Source: Candidatus Peregrinibacteria bacterium (lineage in GTDB: Bacteria > Patescibacteriota > Gracilibacteria > UBA1369). Taken from it: 13,820 nucleotides of DNA. Under the pieces are notes generated by a model. That model saw nothing but the letters and a program-made list of their open reading frames with translations. It was not told where the DNA came from and ran no database searches. Made by a program: the position numbers and the translations under genes. How positions within the stretch are numbered: the stretch's first letter is position 1; every line of letters begins with the position of its first letter. This document shows positions 7,287-13,820 of the stretch, piece after piece. The DNA is taken from contig WJLA01000029.1 in NCBI GenBank assembly GCA_014728765.1, forward strand, positions 1-13,820, written 5' to 3'.

Positions 7287-8969
7287 ATGAGAATACTCAA
7301 ACCTTTTTTAAAGGTAATCGGATCTTATAGTCTTGAAGAAAAAGTTTTAAGTGTTGTGGCATTGTTGGTTTTTGTTTTTTTCATGACCAAGTCAATTGCT
7401 GTCTTTGTTAATCCCACTTCAGTATTTGCCAGTCAAAGTGTTTATACTGAAGCTATTATTAATGATAAACCCACTCTGATTAATCCTCTCTATGTTGACT
7501 TTGCTCAGGCTAACAGGGATATTTCTGCTTTGGTTTTTTCCGGCTTGGTAAAATATAATCCGGATACGGCAAGATTTATTAATGATTTGGGGGAATTGAC
7601 TATTAGTGAAGATAAGAAAGAGTATATTTTTAAAATTAAAGATGATGTAACATGGCATGATGGTGAACCTTTTTCTGTAGATGATGTCATGTTTACTTAT
7701 AATATTGTTTTATCAGAAACATTTCAAAATCCAGTCTTAAAGGCAAATTTTGAAGGTGTAAAAATTGAAAAAATAGATGATGCTTCCATGAAATTCGTAT
7801 TGGAAAGGCCAAATTCATTTTTTATAACCAATTTAAATGTTGGCATTTTACCAGAGCATATTTTACAAAGTTCAGATATTGGCAAGTTGCCCTCAAACGA
7901 TTTTAATTTGAATCCAGTTGGAACCGGTCCTTATCAAGTTAAGTCTAAATTGGAACTTTTGGATGATGGCAGACAAAAGTTGGCATTGGAAAGATATGAA
8001 AATTATTATGGCATTAATCCCAGTATCGCTGAAATTCGATTTAATATTTATCCTGATGAAGTAATGTTATTAGATGATATTGATTCTATAAATATTATAG
8101 CAAAGGTAAATAAAGAACTGTCTACTATTTTGGAAGGAGATCGATTTGATGTCTTATATTATTCATTGCCTCAATATGTTGCTGTTTTTTTTAATACAAA
8201 TGATGATTTATTAAGTAATCAAAAAATGAGGTTGGCACTTACAAAATCCATTGATAAAGCGGAATTGCTTGGAAATATTGAAAATGTTGTTCCCGTTGAT
8301 ACTCCGCTTTTACAATTGAGCCAAGATGATTGGCTGTTTAAGCCAAATATTGAAGAGGCGCAAGGAGCACTGTTTGATCTGGGATATAAATATCAAAAAA
8401 ATGATGAAGGTGAGGTTATTGAGGGACAAAATTATAGGAAAAACTCTGATGGGGATGAATTGTCTGTAACATTGACTGTAAGGCAATTAAATGAAGCAAC
8501 GGAACAATTTGAAAACCAGCAGGAAACTATTGATCATTTATCTCAAAAATGGGAGCAAGTAGGAATAAAAACAAATATTGAGTATTTACCGGATCAAGAA
8601 TATTTTCAAAGATTATCTGAGAAAAATTATCAAATGATTTTGGCAGGACAAAGCATGGGTTATAATTTAGATATATTTCCATTTTGGCATTCAAGTCAGA
8701 TAGATCAGGGTAGTGCATTGAATTTATCAAGATATTCTAATTTTGGAGCAGATACTCAAATTGAAAAAATAAGAGAATCATTTGATCAAGAAGAACAAGA
8801 AAATCGAATGGAGACATTGGCGCAAATTATTTCAGATGATGTTCCTGCGTTATTTCTTTATAGGCAAAATTACATATTGGCTACTGACGGTAAAGTTAAA
8901 AATGTTAATTTTGAAAATTTGGCTTATCCTTCTGATCGCTTTTCATTCATAAAAGATTGGGAAATTTAG
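7287..8969 (+). CDS. Family 5 (oligopeptide-type) extracellular solute-binding protein, membrane-anchored
   Basis: A 560-residue protein of the DppA/OppA superfamily (SBP_bac_5). A short cytoplasmic N-terminus is followed by one membrane helix (about residues 20-43), then the binding domain outside the cell. Family features include NPLYVDFAQANRDISALVFSGLVKY, here given in part as ISALVFSGL, then VTWHDGEPFSVDDVMFTYN (in part WHDGEPFSVDDV), the NPVGTGPYQV turn and the YVAVFFNTN segment before RLALTKSIDK. The family captures peptides, nickel or other solutes for an ABC importer. There is no lipobox and the whole protein has no cysteine, so it cannot be a lipoprotein; the helix must anchor it. 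No permease or ATPase gene is adjacent, so the ligand and the importer are unknown. It follows secG by 4 nt. Confidence 0.9.
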   Translation: MRILKPFLKVIGSYSLEEKVLSVVALLVFVFFMTKSIAVFVNPTSVFASQSVYTEAIINDKPTLINPLYVDFAQANRDISALVFSGLVKYNPDTARFINDLGELTISEDKKEYIFKIKDDVTWHDGEPFSVDDVMFTYNIVLSETFQNPVLKANFEGVKIEKIDDASMKFVLERPNSFFITNLNVGILPEHILQSSDIGKLPSNDFNLNPVGTGPYQVKSKLELLDDGRQKLALERYENYYGINPSIAEIRFNIYPDEVMLLDDIDSINIIAKVNKELSTILEGDRFDVLYYSLPQYVAVFFNTNDDLLSNQKMRLALTKSIDKAELLGNIENVVPVDTPLLQLSQDDWLFKPNIEEAQGALFDLGYKYQKNDEGEVIEGQNYRKNSDGDELSVTLTVRQLNEATEQFENQQETIDHLSQKWEQVGIKTNIEYLPDQEYFQRLSEKNYQMILAGQSMGYNLDIFPFWHSSQIDQGSALNLSRYSNFGADTQIEKIRESFDQEEQENRMETLAQIISDDVPALFLYRQNYILATDGKVKNVNFENLAYPSDRFSFIKDWEI

Positions 8970-8993
8970 TTTATTTTTAGTAGATACTATGTT

Positions 8994-8999
8994 TATAAT
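8994..8999 (+). promoter_or_regulatory. Possible -10 element upstream of rplI
   Basis: A perfect TATAAT lies between the solute-binding protein gene and rplI, 24 nt before the rplI start codon. Initiation near 9006 would leave a leader of about 17 nt. At the 17-nt spacing the upstream hexamer is only TTATTT (8971-8976), so the -35 is weak. The position fits the short leaders of the other promoters here, but the support is only a single hexamer in very AT-rich sequence. Confidence 0.38.
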
Positions 9000-9022
9000 C
9001 AATTAAATATAATTTTTTAAAT

Positions 9023-9472
9023 ATGGAAGTAATATTATTACAAAATGTAAAAGGTCTTGGGCAAAAAGGAGAAGTGATAAAAGTCAAGGATGGTTATTTT
9101 TTAAATATGCTAGCACCAAAAAAATTGGCTCAAAAAGCTACTCCTGAAATGGTGAAGAGATCTAAAGAAAAGCAAAAAAAACAAATTATCGAGCAAGAAA
9201 ATCTTGAAAAGCAAGCGAAGCAAGTTAAATCAAAACTTGATGGATTGGAAATTGAAGTTAAAGGCAAGACTCAAGGGGAAAAGCTATTTGCTTCCATTAC
9301 TGATCAGCAAATATTGGATGCAATTTTAGACAAAGTTCAGATTAGATTAAACAAAAATAATTTACCTGACAAATTACATATAAAAGAAGTGGGTGAGCAT
9401 GATCTGGTTTTAAATTTGCCCGGAGATTTGAAAGCAAATCTTAAAATAAACGTAAAAGCAACTGTAGTTTAA
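9023..9472 (+). CDS. rplI: Large ribosomal subunit protein bL9
   Basis: A 149-residue ribosomal protein of normal length. The N-terminal rRNA-binding domain has the family signature: MEVILLQNVKGLGQKGEVIKVKDGY in part, then FLNMLAPKKLAQKAT. A long charged connecting helix rich in K, E and Q covers about 44-75, and the C-terminal domain runs from about 78 to 149. bL9 sits near the L1 stalk base on the large subunit and helps hold the reading frame. No Shine-Dalgarno motif precedes the start, which is fixed by the conserved N-terminus. The stop TAA shares its last base with the ATG of the next gene (TAATG), suggesting coupled translation. Some CPR groups are reported to lack bL9, so its presence is mildly informative about lineage. 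Confidence 0.96.
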   Translation: MEVILLQNVKGLGQKGEVIKVKDGYFLNMLAPKKLAQKATPEMVKRSKEKQKKQIIEQENLEKQAKQVKSKLDGLEIEVKGKTQGEKLFASITDQQILDAILDKVQIRLNKNNLPDKLHIKEVGEHDLVLNLPGDLKANLKINVKATVV

Positions 9473-9888
9473 TGTCAAAGATAATAGGAATAGATTATGG
9501 CCAAAAAAAAATTGGTTTTGCAATTACGGATTTTAGTGGACAAATTGTTTTTGAAAAGGGGGTTTTAATGAATTCAAATATCGAAAATGTTGTTGATTAT
9601 ATTTCAAAAATACTGGATGGAGATCAATTGCATAAAATAGTAATAGGTAAGCCTTATTCAAAAAGTGGAGAAGAAACTGATCAAACTAAACGGATGGATC
9701 AATTTGCTACAAAATTGAAGAAGTATTTTCCCGGGATTGATATTGTTTTTGTGGATGAATCTTTTACTTCATTTGAGGCTCAAAACAAAATAGATGAAAT
9801 CAGCAAAAATGTTTCCACATTAAAAAGCTCTGAGGATGAAATGGCAGCAGCTTTGATTTTACAAAGGTATGTAGACTTTCAGCAATAG
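9472..9888 (+). CDS. ruvX: RuvX/YqgF-type RNase H-fold nuclease (pre-16S rRNA processing)
   Basis: A 138-residue protein, the usual length for YqgF. The RNase H-like fold is marked by GIDYGQKKIGFAITD at 6-20 with the first catalytic Asp, IVIGKPYSKSGEETDQ near 58-73, VDESFTSFEAQ near 96-106 with the catalytic Glu region, and the ending SEDEMAAALILQRYVD containing the last acidic residue. The family is annotated as a putative Holliday-junction resolvase; in E. coli YqgF takes part in maturation of the 5' end of 16S rRNA. Its 1-nt overlap with rplI makes a ribosome-related role fitting here. All acidic catalytic positions appear intact. Confidence 0.9.
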   Translation: MSKIIGIDYGQKKIGFAITDFSGQIVFEKGVLMNSNIENVVDYISKILDGDQLHKIVIGKPYSKSGEETDQTKRMDQFATKLKKYFPGIDIVFVDESFTSFEAQNKIDEISKNVSTLKSSEDEMAAALILQRYVDFQQ

Positions 9889-9920
9889 ATATATTAGAAT
9901 TTGTTTAATTAAAATAGAGT

Positions 9921-12536
9921 ATGGGATTTTATCAAATTTTGAATATACTAATTGGAGTGGCTGTCGGAAGTTATTTTCTTGCACTAATATTGGCTTATAT
10001 TGCTGATAAAAGGGCAGATATGTCGTATAAAAAACAACAATTCAAGGTTATTTCGGTTAGAGTAGATAAAGAAAATGAAGCTGGCCCATTGGTTGCGGAA
10101 CAAATTTTTGCCACTTTGCATAGTGTTGTTAATAAAATATCTTTTTGGGATAAATTAAGAGGTGAATTTCAAGAAAAAGTTTCATTTGAAATAGCTAATG
10201 TGGGAAGAAGTATTGTGTTTTTCGTTCATTTTCCCGAAAAATTACAGGATTTGATTGAAGGTCAAATTTATGCTCAATATCCAAATGTGGAAATAGTGGA
10301 AATAGATGATTATGCAAAAGATAAAACTGTAGAGATAGGAAATGATCTTGAAAATGCCACTAAAGCGGAAGAAAAAAAACTCACTTTGCATAATGCTCTT
10401 TCAGAAAGAAAAGAAAATATGGATTTTAAAACAATTAATCTATATGAAAATGCGGTAGGACTTGAATTGGGTTTAAACAAATTAGATTATTATCCAATCA
10501 AGCCGTCTGCGGATTTTGAAGAAAAATCAACCAAAACCAATATTGATCCTCTTTCCAGTATTACTTCTACTTTAGCTAAGTTTTCTGATCCTGAAGAGCA
10601 GGCCTGGATTCAAATGGTTATTAGTCCAATACATGAGTCTAATCAAGAGGCAATCGAAAAGTCATTTATTGCAACTCAAAAATCAAAGCTTTATAAAAAA
10701 TTTTTAAATCAGTTTTTTAGAAACAATCAAAATTTTTGGAAGGTGTTATTATTTCCTATTACAATTTTTTTAAAGCCTAAGGGGAAATTTGATGAAGAAG
10801 ATAAATTGACAGAAAATCAAAAGCTGGCGGAACAAAAAGTTTCCAAGCTTTTGTTTAATGCAAATATTCGTATTGTTTATATTCCAAAAATAAAGAAGAT
10901 TTCTGCCTCTTTGGTTAAACTAAAGGAAATAGCAGGTTCATTCAAACAATTTAATCATGATGCGAATGGTTTTGTTATTAAAAAAATTTATAAGGATAAA
11001 AGTATTTTAAGCAGATATCAAAACAGATTATTGGACAAACCTTATATTTTGTCTGCCGACGAATTGGCTTCTATTTATCATATGCCAAACAATACGGTAA
11101 AAACACCAAATATTTTATGGGTGAGATCGAAGAAGCTTGAGCCACCTAATAATTTACCTACTGTGATTGAAGGTAAAGACAATAATGTTACGGCAATTGG
11201 TGCAACAAATTATCGAGGTATTAATCAGAAATTTGGTTTGAAAGTCAATGATCGTAGAAGGCATATGTATATTATTGGAAAAACCGGTATGGGAAAATCA
11301 ACACTACTTGAAAATATGATTTTTTCTGATATACACGCCGGAAAAGGAGTTGGTGTCATTGATCCGCATGGTGATTTGGCAGAAGCTGTGCTTGATTTTG
11401 TTCCTTCATGGAGAACAAATGATGTTGTAATATTTGATCCATCAGATCGAGATTATCCGATTGCATTCAACATGCTTGAAAACGTTGATCCTTCTTTGAA
11501 TACAATAATAGCATCCGGTTTGGTTGGTATTTTTAAAAAAATCTATGGAGATTCGTGGGGTCCTCGACTTGAGCATATATTAAGAAATGTGATTTTATCA
11601 TTATTGGAGTATCCGGGAACAACTATGCTAGGAATACCAAGAGTTTTGCAGGATGCTGAATTCAGAAGAAGGGTGATTAGGAAAGTTGAAGATCCTTTGG
11701 TTAAAAGTTTTTGGGTCAATGAATTTGAAAAACTGGAGCCGCGTCAACGAACGGAAGCTATTTCACCAATATTGAATAAAGTAGGACAATTTTTGTCTTC
11801 TCCGATAATAAGAAATATACTTGGACAAGTTAAATCAAAGGTTGATTTCAGATTTGCTATGGATAATAAAAAAATTGTTGTAGTTAACCTTTCTAAAGGT
11901 AAAATAGGAGAAGATAATTCTTCTTTGCTAGGTTCCATGCTTATTACCAAATTTCAAATTGATGCGATGAGTAGGGCTAACATTCCAGAAAAGGATCGTA
12001 TAGACTATTATCTATATGTCGATGAATTTCAAAATTTTGCCACTGATTCTTTCGCCACTATTTTGTCAGAAGCACGAAAGTATAAGCTTAATTTAACAAT
12101 GGCTAATCAATATATTGCTCAAATGCCGGAAGAGGTTAAGGATGCTGTATTTGGTAATGTGGGTTCAATTCTTTCATATCAGGTAGGGGTTGATGATGCT
12201 GAATATTTAAGTATGCAATTTTCAGAAGAAGCTTCTCCGATTGATTTGACCAATTTAAATAAATTTACTGCTTATACCAGATTGTTGGTAGATGGAATGC
12301 CAACTAAAACCTTTTCGCTAAATGCTCTACCACCCCCACATATTGAAAATGAACCAGACAGAAAAGAAAAGATTGTGAGATTGGCTAGAGAAAGATATTG
12401 TGTGCCAAGGGAAATTGTTGAAGATAAGATTTCAAGATGGAGTAAAGGTCTTGATGATGATAAAAAAAAGTTAGATGATAAAACTTCTGTCAAGAAATTG
12501 GCAGAAAAAAGCAATTCTTTGAAAAACAATAAATGA
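9921..12536 (+). CDS. VirD4/TraG-like membrane ATPase (type IV secretion coupling-protein family)
   Basis: An 871-residue protein with one N-terminal membrane helix (about residues 5-27) and a large cytoplasmic part. Residues about 28-430 form a domain I cannot name, with a hydrophobic patch near 272-288. A RecA-like ATPase covers about 430-800: Walker A GKTGMGKS (453-460, K459), the DPHGDL motif, SSPIIRNILGQ, Walker B YLYVDEFQNF (697-706, D701/E702) and the motif-III-like MANQYIAQM. VGSILSYQVGVDDAEYL follows, typical of TraD/TraG/VirD4 and related DNA pumps. A lysine- and aspartate-rich tail ends the protein. Relatives couple DNA substrates to a type IV channel; no relaxase, VirB4 or pilus gene is visible here, so its substrate is unknown. 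It starts 32 nt after ruvX and may share its transcript. Its stop lies 2 nt from the convergent pgk stop. Confidence 0.88.
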   Translation: MGFYQILNILIGVAVGSYFLALILAYIADKRADMSYKKQQFKVISVRVDKENEAGPLVAEQIFATLHSVVNKISFWDKLRGEFQEKVSFEIANVGRSIVFFVHFPEKLQDLIEGQIYAQYPNVEIVEIDDYAKDKTVEIGNDLENATKAEEKKLTLHNALSERKENMDFKTINLYENAVGLELGLNKLDYYPIKPSADFEEKSTKTNIDPLSSITSTLAKFSDPEEQAWIQMVISPIHESNQEAIEKSFIATQKSKLYKKFLNQFFRNNQNFWKVLLFPITIFLKPKGKFDEEDKLTENQKLAEQKVSKLLFNANIRIVYIPKIKKISASLVKLKEIAGSFKQFNHDANGFVIKKIYKDKSILSRYQNRLLDKPYILSADELASIYHMPNNTVKTPNILWVRSKKLEPPNNLPTVIEGKDNNVTAIGATNYRGINQKFGLKVNDRRRHMYIIGKTGMGKSTLLENMIFSDIHAGKGVGVIDPHGDLAEAVLDFVPSWRTNDVVIFDPSDRDYPIAFNMLENVDPSLNTIIASGLVGIFKKIYGDSWGPRLEHILRNVILSLLEYPGTTMLGIPRVLQDAEFRRRVIRKVEDPLVKSFWVNEFEKLEPRQRTEAISPILNKVGQFLSSPIIRNILGQVKSKVDFRFAMDNKKIVVVNLSKGKIGEDNSSLLGSMLITKFQIDAMSRANIPEKDRIDYYLYVDEFQNFATDSFATILSEARKYKLNLTMANQYIAQMPEEVKDAVFGNVGSILSYQVGVDDAEYLSMQFSEEASPIDLTNLNKFTAYTRLLVDGMPTKTFSLNALPPPHIENEPDRKEKIVRLARERYCVPREIVEDKISRWSKGLDDDKKKLDDKTSVKKLAEKSNSLKNNK

Positions 12537-12538
12537 GT

Positions 12539-13705
12539 TTAAGAAAGCGCTTTAATTCCAGGTAATTTTTTTCCTTCCATATATTCAAGCATTGCACCTC
12601 CACCAGTTGAAATATGAGTGATATGTTGAGTGTTGATATTAAATTTATTGATTGCATCAACGCTGTCACCACCACCTATGAGCACTTCTGTTCCTTTTTG
12701 AGCCGCATTTGAAATTGCTTCTGCAATGTGTTTAGTGCCATTGGCAAAGTTAGGGTTTTCATAAGCTCCAACAGGCCCATTCCAGATTATTGTTTTTGAT
12801 TTTTTGATTATATTTTTATATTTTTCAATCGATTTTTTTCCAATATCCAATATCATTTCATTTTTATCCACTTCAGAGGCTGAACAAGCTCTTGAATCTT
12901 CACTATCAAGAGCTTTTGCAACAATAACATCAATTGGTAGATGGATTTTTTTTAATTTTCGAGACAATTCTTCTATTAATTCTGATTTTTTTCGTTCAGC
13001 CAATGAGTTTCCGATTTCAATACCTTTTTCATAAAGAAATGTATTGGCAATTCCTCCGCCAAAAATAAAACTATCAGCTTTATTGGCAAAATTCTCAATT
13101 ACATTAATCTTAGTTTCCAATTTGGCTCCTCCCATTATAACAGTGAAAGGATGGTTATTATTATTGATGAACCGATCAAGTGATTTTATTTCTTTTTCCA
13201 TTAAGAGTCCGGGATAAGCTTGTAGATATTTGGAAATTCCTACAGTTGAGGCATGAGAACGATGTGATGTGGCAAATGCATCATTTATGAAAATATCACC
13301 TAAACTGGCCAATTTTTTTGCAAAATCATCATCATTTTTTTCTTCTTCAGGAAAAAAACGTATATTTTCAAGCAATGTAATTTCTGTATTTTTTTGTTCT
13401 TGAATCTGATTTTTAGTTTCTTCAAAATTTTTTAGGTTTAAAAATTTAATAGAGTTTTTTAATAATTTCTCCAAGTGTAATTTAACCGGTTTCAGTGAAA
13501 GTTTTTCATCATATTCTCCATTTGGTCTGCCAAGATGGGATATAAGCACTATTTTTGAATTTTGTTCAATTAAATATTTTATGGTTTCGAGGCTGGCTTT
13601 AATACGGCTATCATCTGAAACTTTGTTTAGATTCAATGGTACATTGAAATCAACTCTCACTAAGACAGTTTTGTTATTTAAATCAATATTTTTAATACTT
13701 TTCAT
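12539..13705 (-). CDS. pgk: Phosphoglycerate kinase
   Basis: This cytoplasmic glycolytic enzyme transfers phosphate from 1,3-bisphosphoglycerate to ADP, making ATP and 3-phosphoglycerate. The protein is 388 residues, close to the usual 390-400. Conserved parts in order: VLVRVDFNVPLN (from about residue 14), ISHLGRPNGEYDEKLSL, ENIRFFPEEEKND, NDAFATSHRSHAST in the substrate-binding basic patch, GGAKLETKINV, GGGIANTFL, IIWNGPVGAYENPNF, and near the C-terminus IGGGDSVDAI and STGGGAMLEYMEGKKLPG. It is complete, with no missing catalytic region. It stands alone on the minus strand rather than in a gap-pgk-tpi cluster, with its own promoter and no Shine-Dalgarno motif before its start. Its 3' end abuts the VirD4-like gene. 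Confidence 0.97.
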   Translation of the reverse strand: MKSIKNIDLNNKTVLVRVDFNVPLNLNKVSDDSRIKASLETIKYLIEQNSKIVLISHLGRPNGEYDEKLSLKPVKLHLEKLLKNSIKFLNLKNFEETKNQIQEQKNTEITLLENIRFFPEEEKNDDDFAKKLASLGDIFINDAFATSHRSHASTVGISKYLQAYPGLLMEKEIKSLDRFINNNNHPFTVIMGGAKLETKINVIENFANKADSFIFGGGIANTFLYEKGIEIGNSLAERKKSELIEELSRKLKKIHLPIDVIVAKALDSEDSRACSASEVDKNEMILDIGKKSIEKYKNIIKKSKTIIWNGPVGAYENPNFANGTKHIAEAISNAAQKGTEVLIGGGDSVDAINKFNINTQHITHISTGGGAMLEYMEGKKLPGIKALS

Positions 13706-13736
13706 TTTTTTATTTTTATTTAATGTGTTTGTCTTA

Positions 13737-13765
13737 ATTTTAGCTTAGATTATTTCATAACACAA
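13737..13765 (-). promoter_or_regulatory. Probable promoter of pgk
   Basis: On the minus strand, TTGTGT (complement of 13760-13765) and TAAAAT (complement of 13737-13742) are separated by exactly 17 nt. The -10 matches five of six consensus positions; the -35 keeps the TTG. Transcription would begin near 13730, giving a leader of about 25 nt made almost only of A and T, ending in a run of A before the ATG. The -35 box lies within 10 nt of the divergent ssb start codon. Confidence 0.45.
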
Positions 13766-13769
13766 AACT

Positions 13770-13820
13770 ATGAGAAGTATAAACAAAGTCATGATTCTAG
13801 GTAACTTAGTTGCTGATCCG
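13770..13820 (+). CDS. ssb: Single-stranded DNA-binding protein, N-terminal fragment (runs off window)
   Basis: The last 51 bases encode MRSINKVMILGNLVADP, which closely matches the first beta-strand region of bacterial SSB, where an N-K-V-hydrophobic-L-hydrophobic-G-N-L pattern leads into a D-P. SSB coats single-stranded DNA during replication, recombination and repair. The start is fixed by this conserved N-terminus, and no Shine-Dalgarno motif precedes it. The gene diverges from pgk across a 64-nt gap. Seventeen residues are enough for the family call but say nothing about the rest of the protein. Confidence 0.85.
   Translation, partial: MRSINKVMILGNLVADP

Noticed and set aside
9472..9888. 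RuvC-type Holliday-junction resolvase
   Set aside because: Length and motifs (GIDYGQKKIG, SEDEMAAALIL) fit YqgF/RuvX rather than RuvC.
12544..12553. Palindrome AAAGCGCTTT near the convergent stops as a bidirectional terminator
   Set aside because: With a minimal loop only three or four base pairs remain, and no T-run follows on either strand.
12804..13034. Plus-strand open frame opposite pgk
   Set aside because: Lies entirely antisense within a strongly conserved pgk coding region and shows no domain features.
13729..13757. Possible ssb promoter (TTGTCT plus a downstream AT-rich hexamer)
   Set aside because: No acceptable -10 hexamer occurs at 16-18 nt spacing; candidates such as TATTTC are too poor.
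1..13820. CRISPR array, insertion sequence, integrase or toxin-antitoxin pair
   Set aside because: No regularly spaced direct repeats, terminal inverted repeats, transposase/integrase motifs or small paired ORFs were seen; genes are packed with known families.

Overview
The window is AT-rich bacterial chromosome, compactly arranged, and reads with the standard bacterial code: UGA ends the isoleucyl-tRNA synthetase, the VirD4-like ATPase and the first, partial gene exactly where those proteins should stop. The best guess is a Candidate Phyla Radiation (Patescibacteria) genome, probably Parcubacteria-like. Reasons are the AT-rich sequence, overlapping or nearly abutting genes, almost no Shine-Dalgarno motifs, a type 2 (eukaryote-like) IleRS, an orphan membrane-anchored family 5 solute-binding protein next to secG, and a chromosomal VirD4/TraG-like ATPase among housekeeping genes. 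Use of UGA as stop argues against the code-25 lineages (Gracilibacteria/Absconditabacteria). The presence of bL9 argues against CPR groups reported to lack it. The placement is inference; there is no rRNA here.

Layout. Positions 1-2845 hold a membrane/signalling cluster on the plus strand: the tail of an unidentified protein, overlapping by 4 nt a sensor phosphatase (extracytoplasmic domain, HAMP, PP2C/SpoIIE), then a membrane-anchored HtrA-like protein with a PDZ domain whose catalytic His and Ser appear to be lost. Positions 2853-3128 carry tRNA-Leu(GAG) on the minus strand and tRNA-Val(UAC) on the plus strand, transcribed away from each other. Positions 3254-7013 hold dcd (dCTP deaminase) overlapping ileS by 8 nt. 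A promoter follows, then secG and an oligopeptide-type solute-binding protein 4 nt apart (7064-8969). After another possible promoter come rplI (bL9), ruvX/yqgF (sharing one base of stop/start) and a large VirD4/TraG-like ATPase (9023-12536). pgk (minus strand, 12539-13705) converges on the ATPase gene with only 2 nt between stop codons. The start of ssb (plus strand, from 13770) diverges from pgk across 64 nt.

Most of the window is housekeeping: nucleotide supply (dcd), translation (ileS, rplI, two tRNAs), rRNA maturation (ruvX), secretion (secG), glycolysis (pgk) and DNA replication/repair (ssb). The parts worth attention are the phosphatase plus degenerate-HtrA pair, the VirD4-like ATPase with no visible conjugation partners, and the orphan cysteine-free solute-binding protein. 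I see no CRISPR array, insertion sequence, prophage or integron, and no gene-free stretch longer than 300 bases. I do not see convincing evidence for a wholly new multi-gene system; the phosphatase/pseudo-protease pair is the closest candidate.
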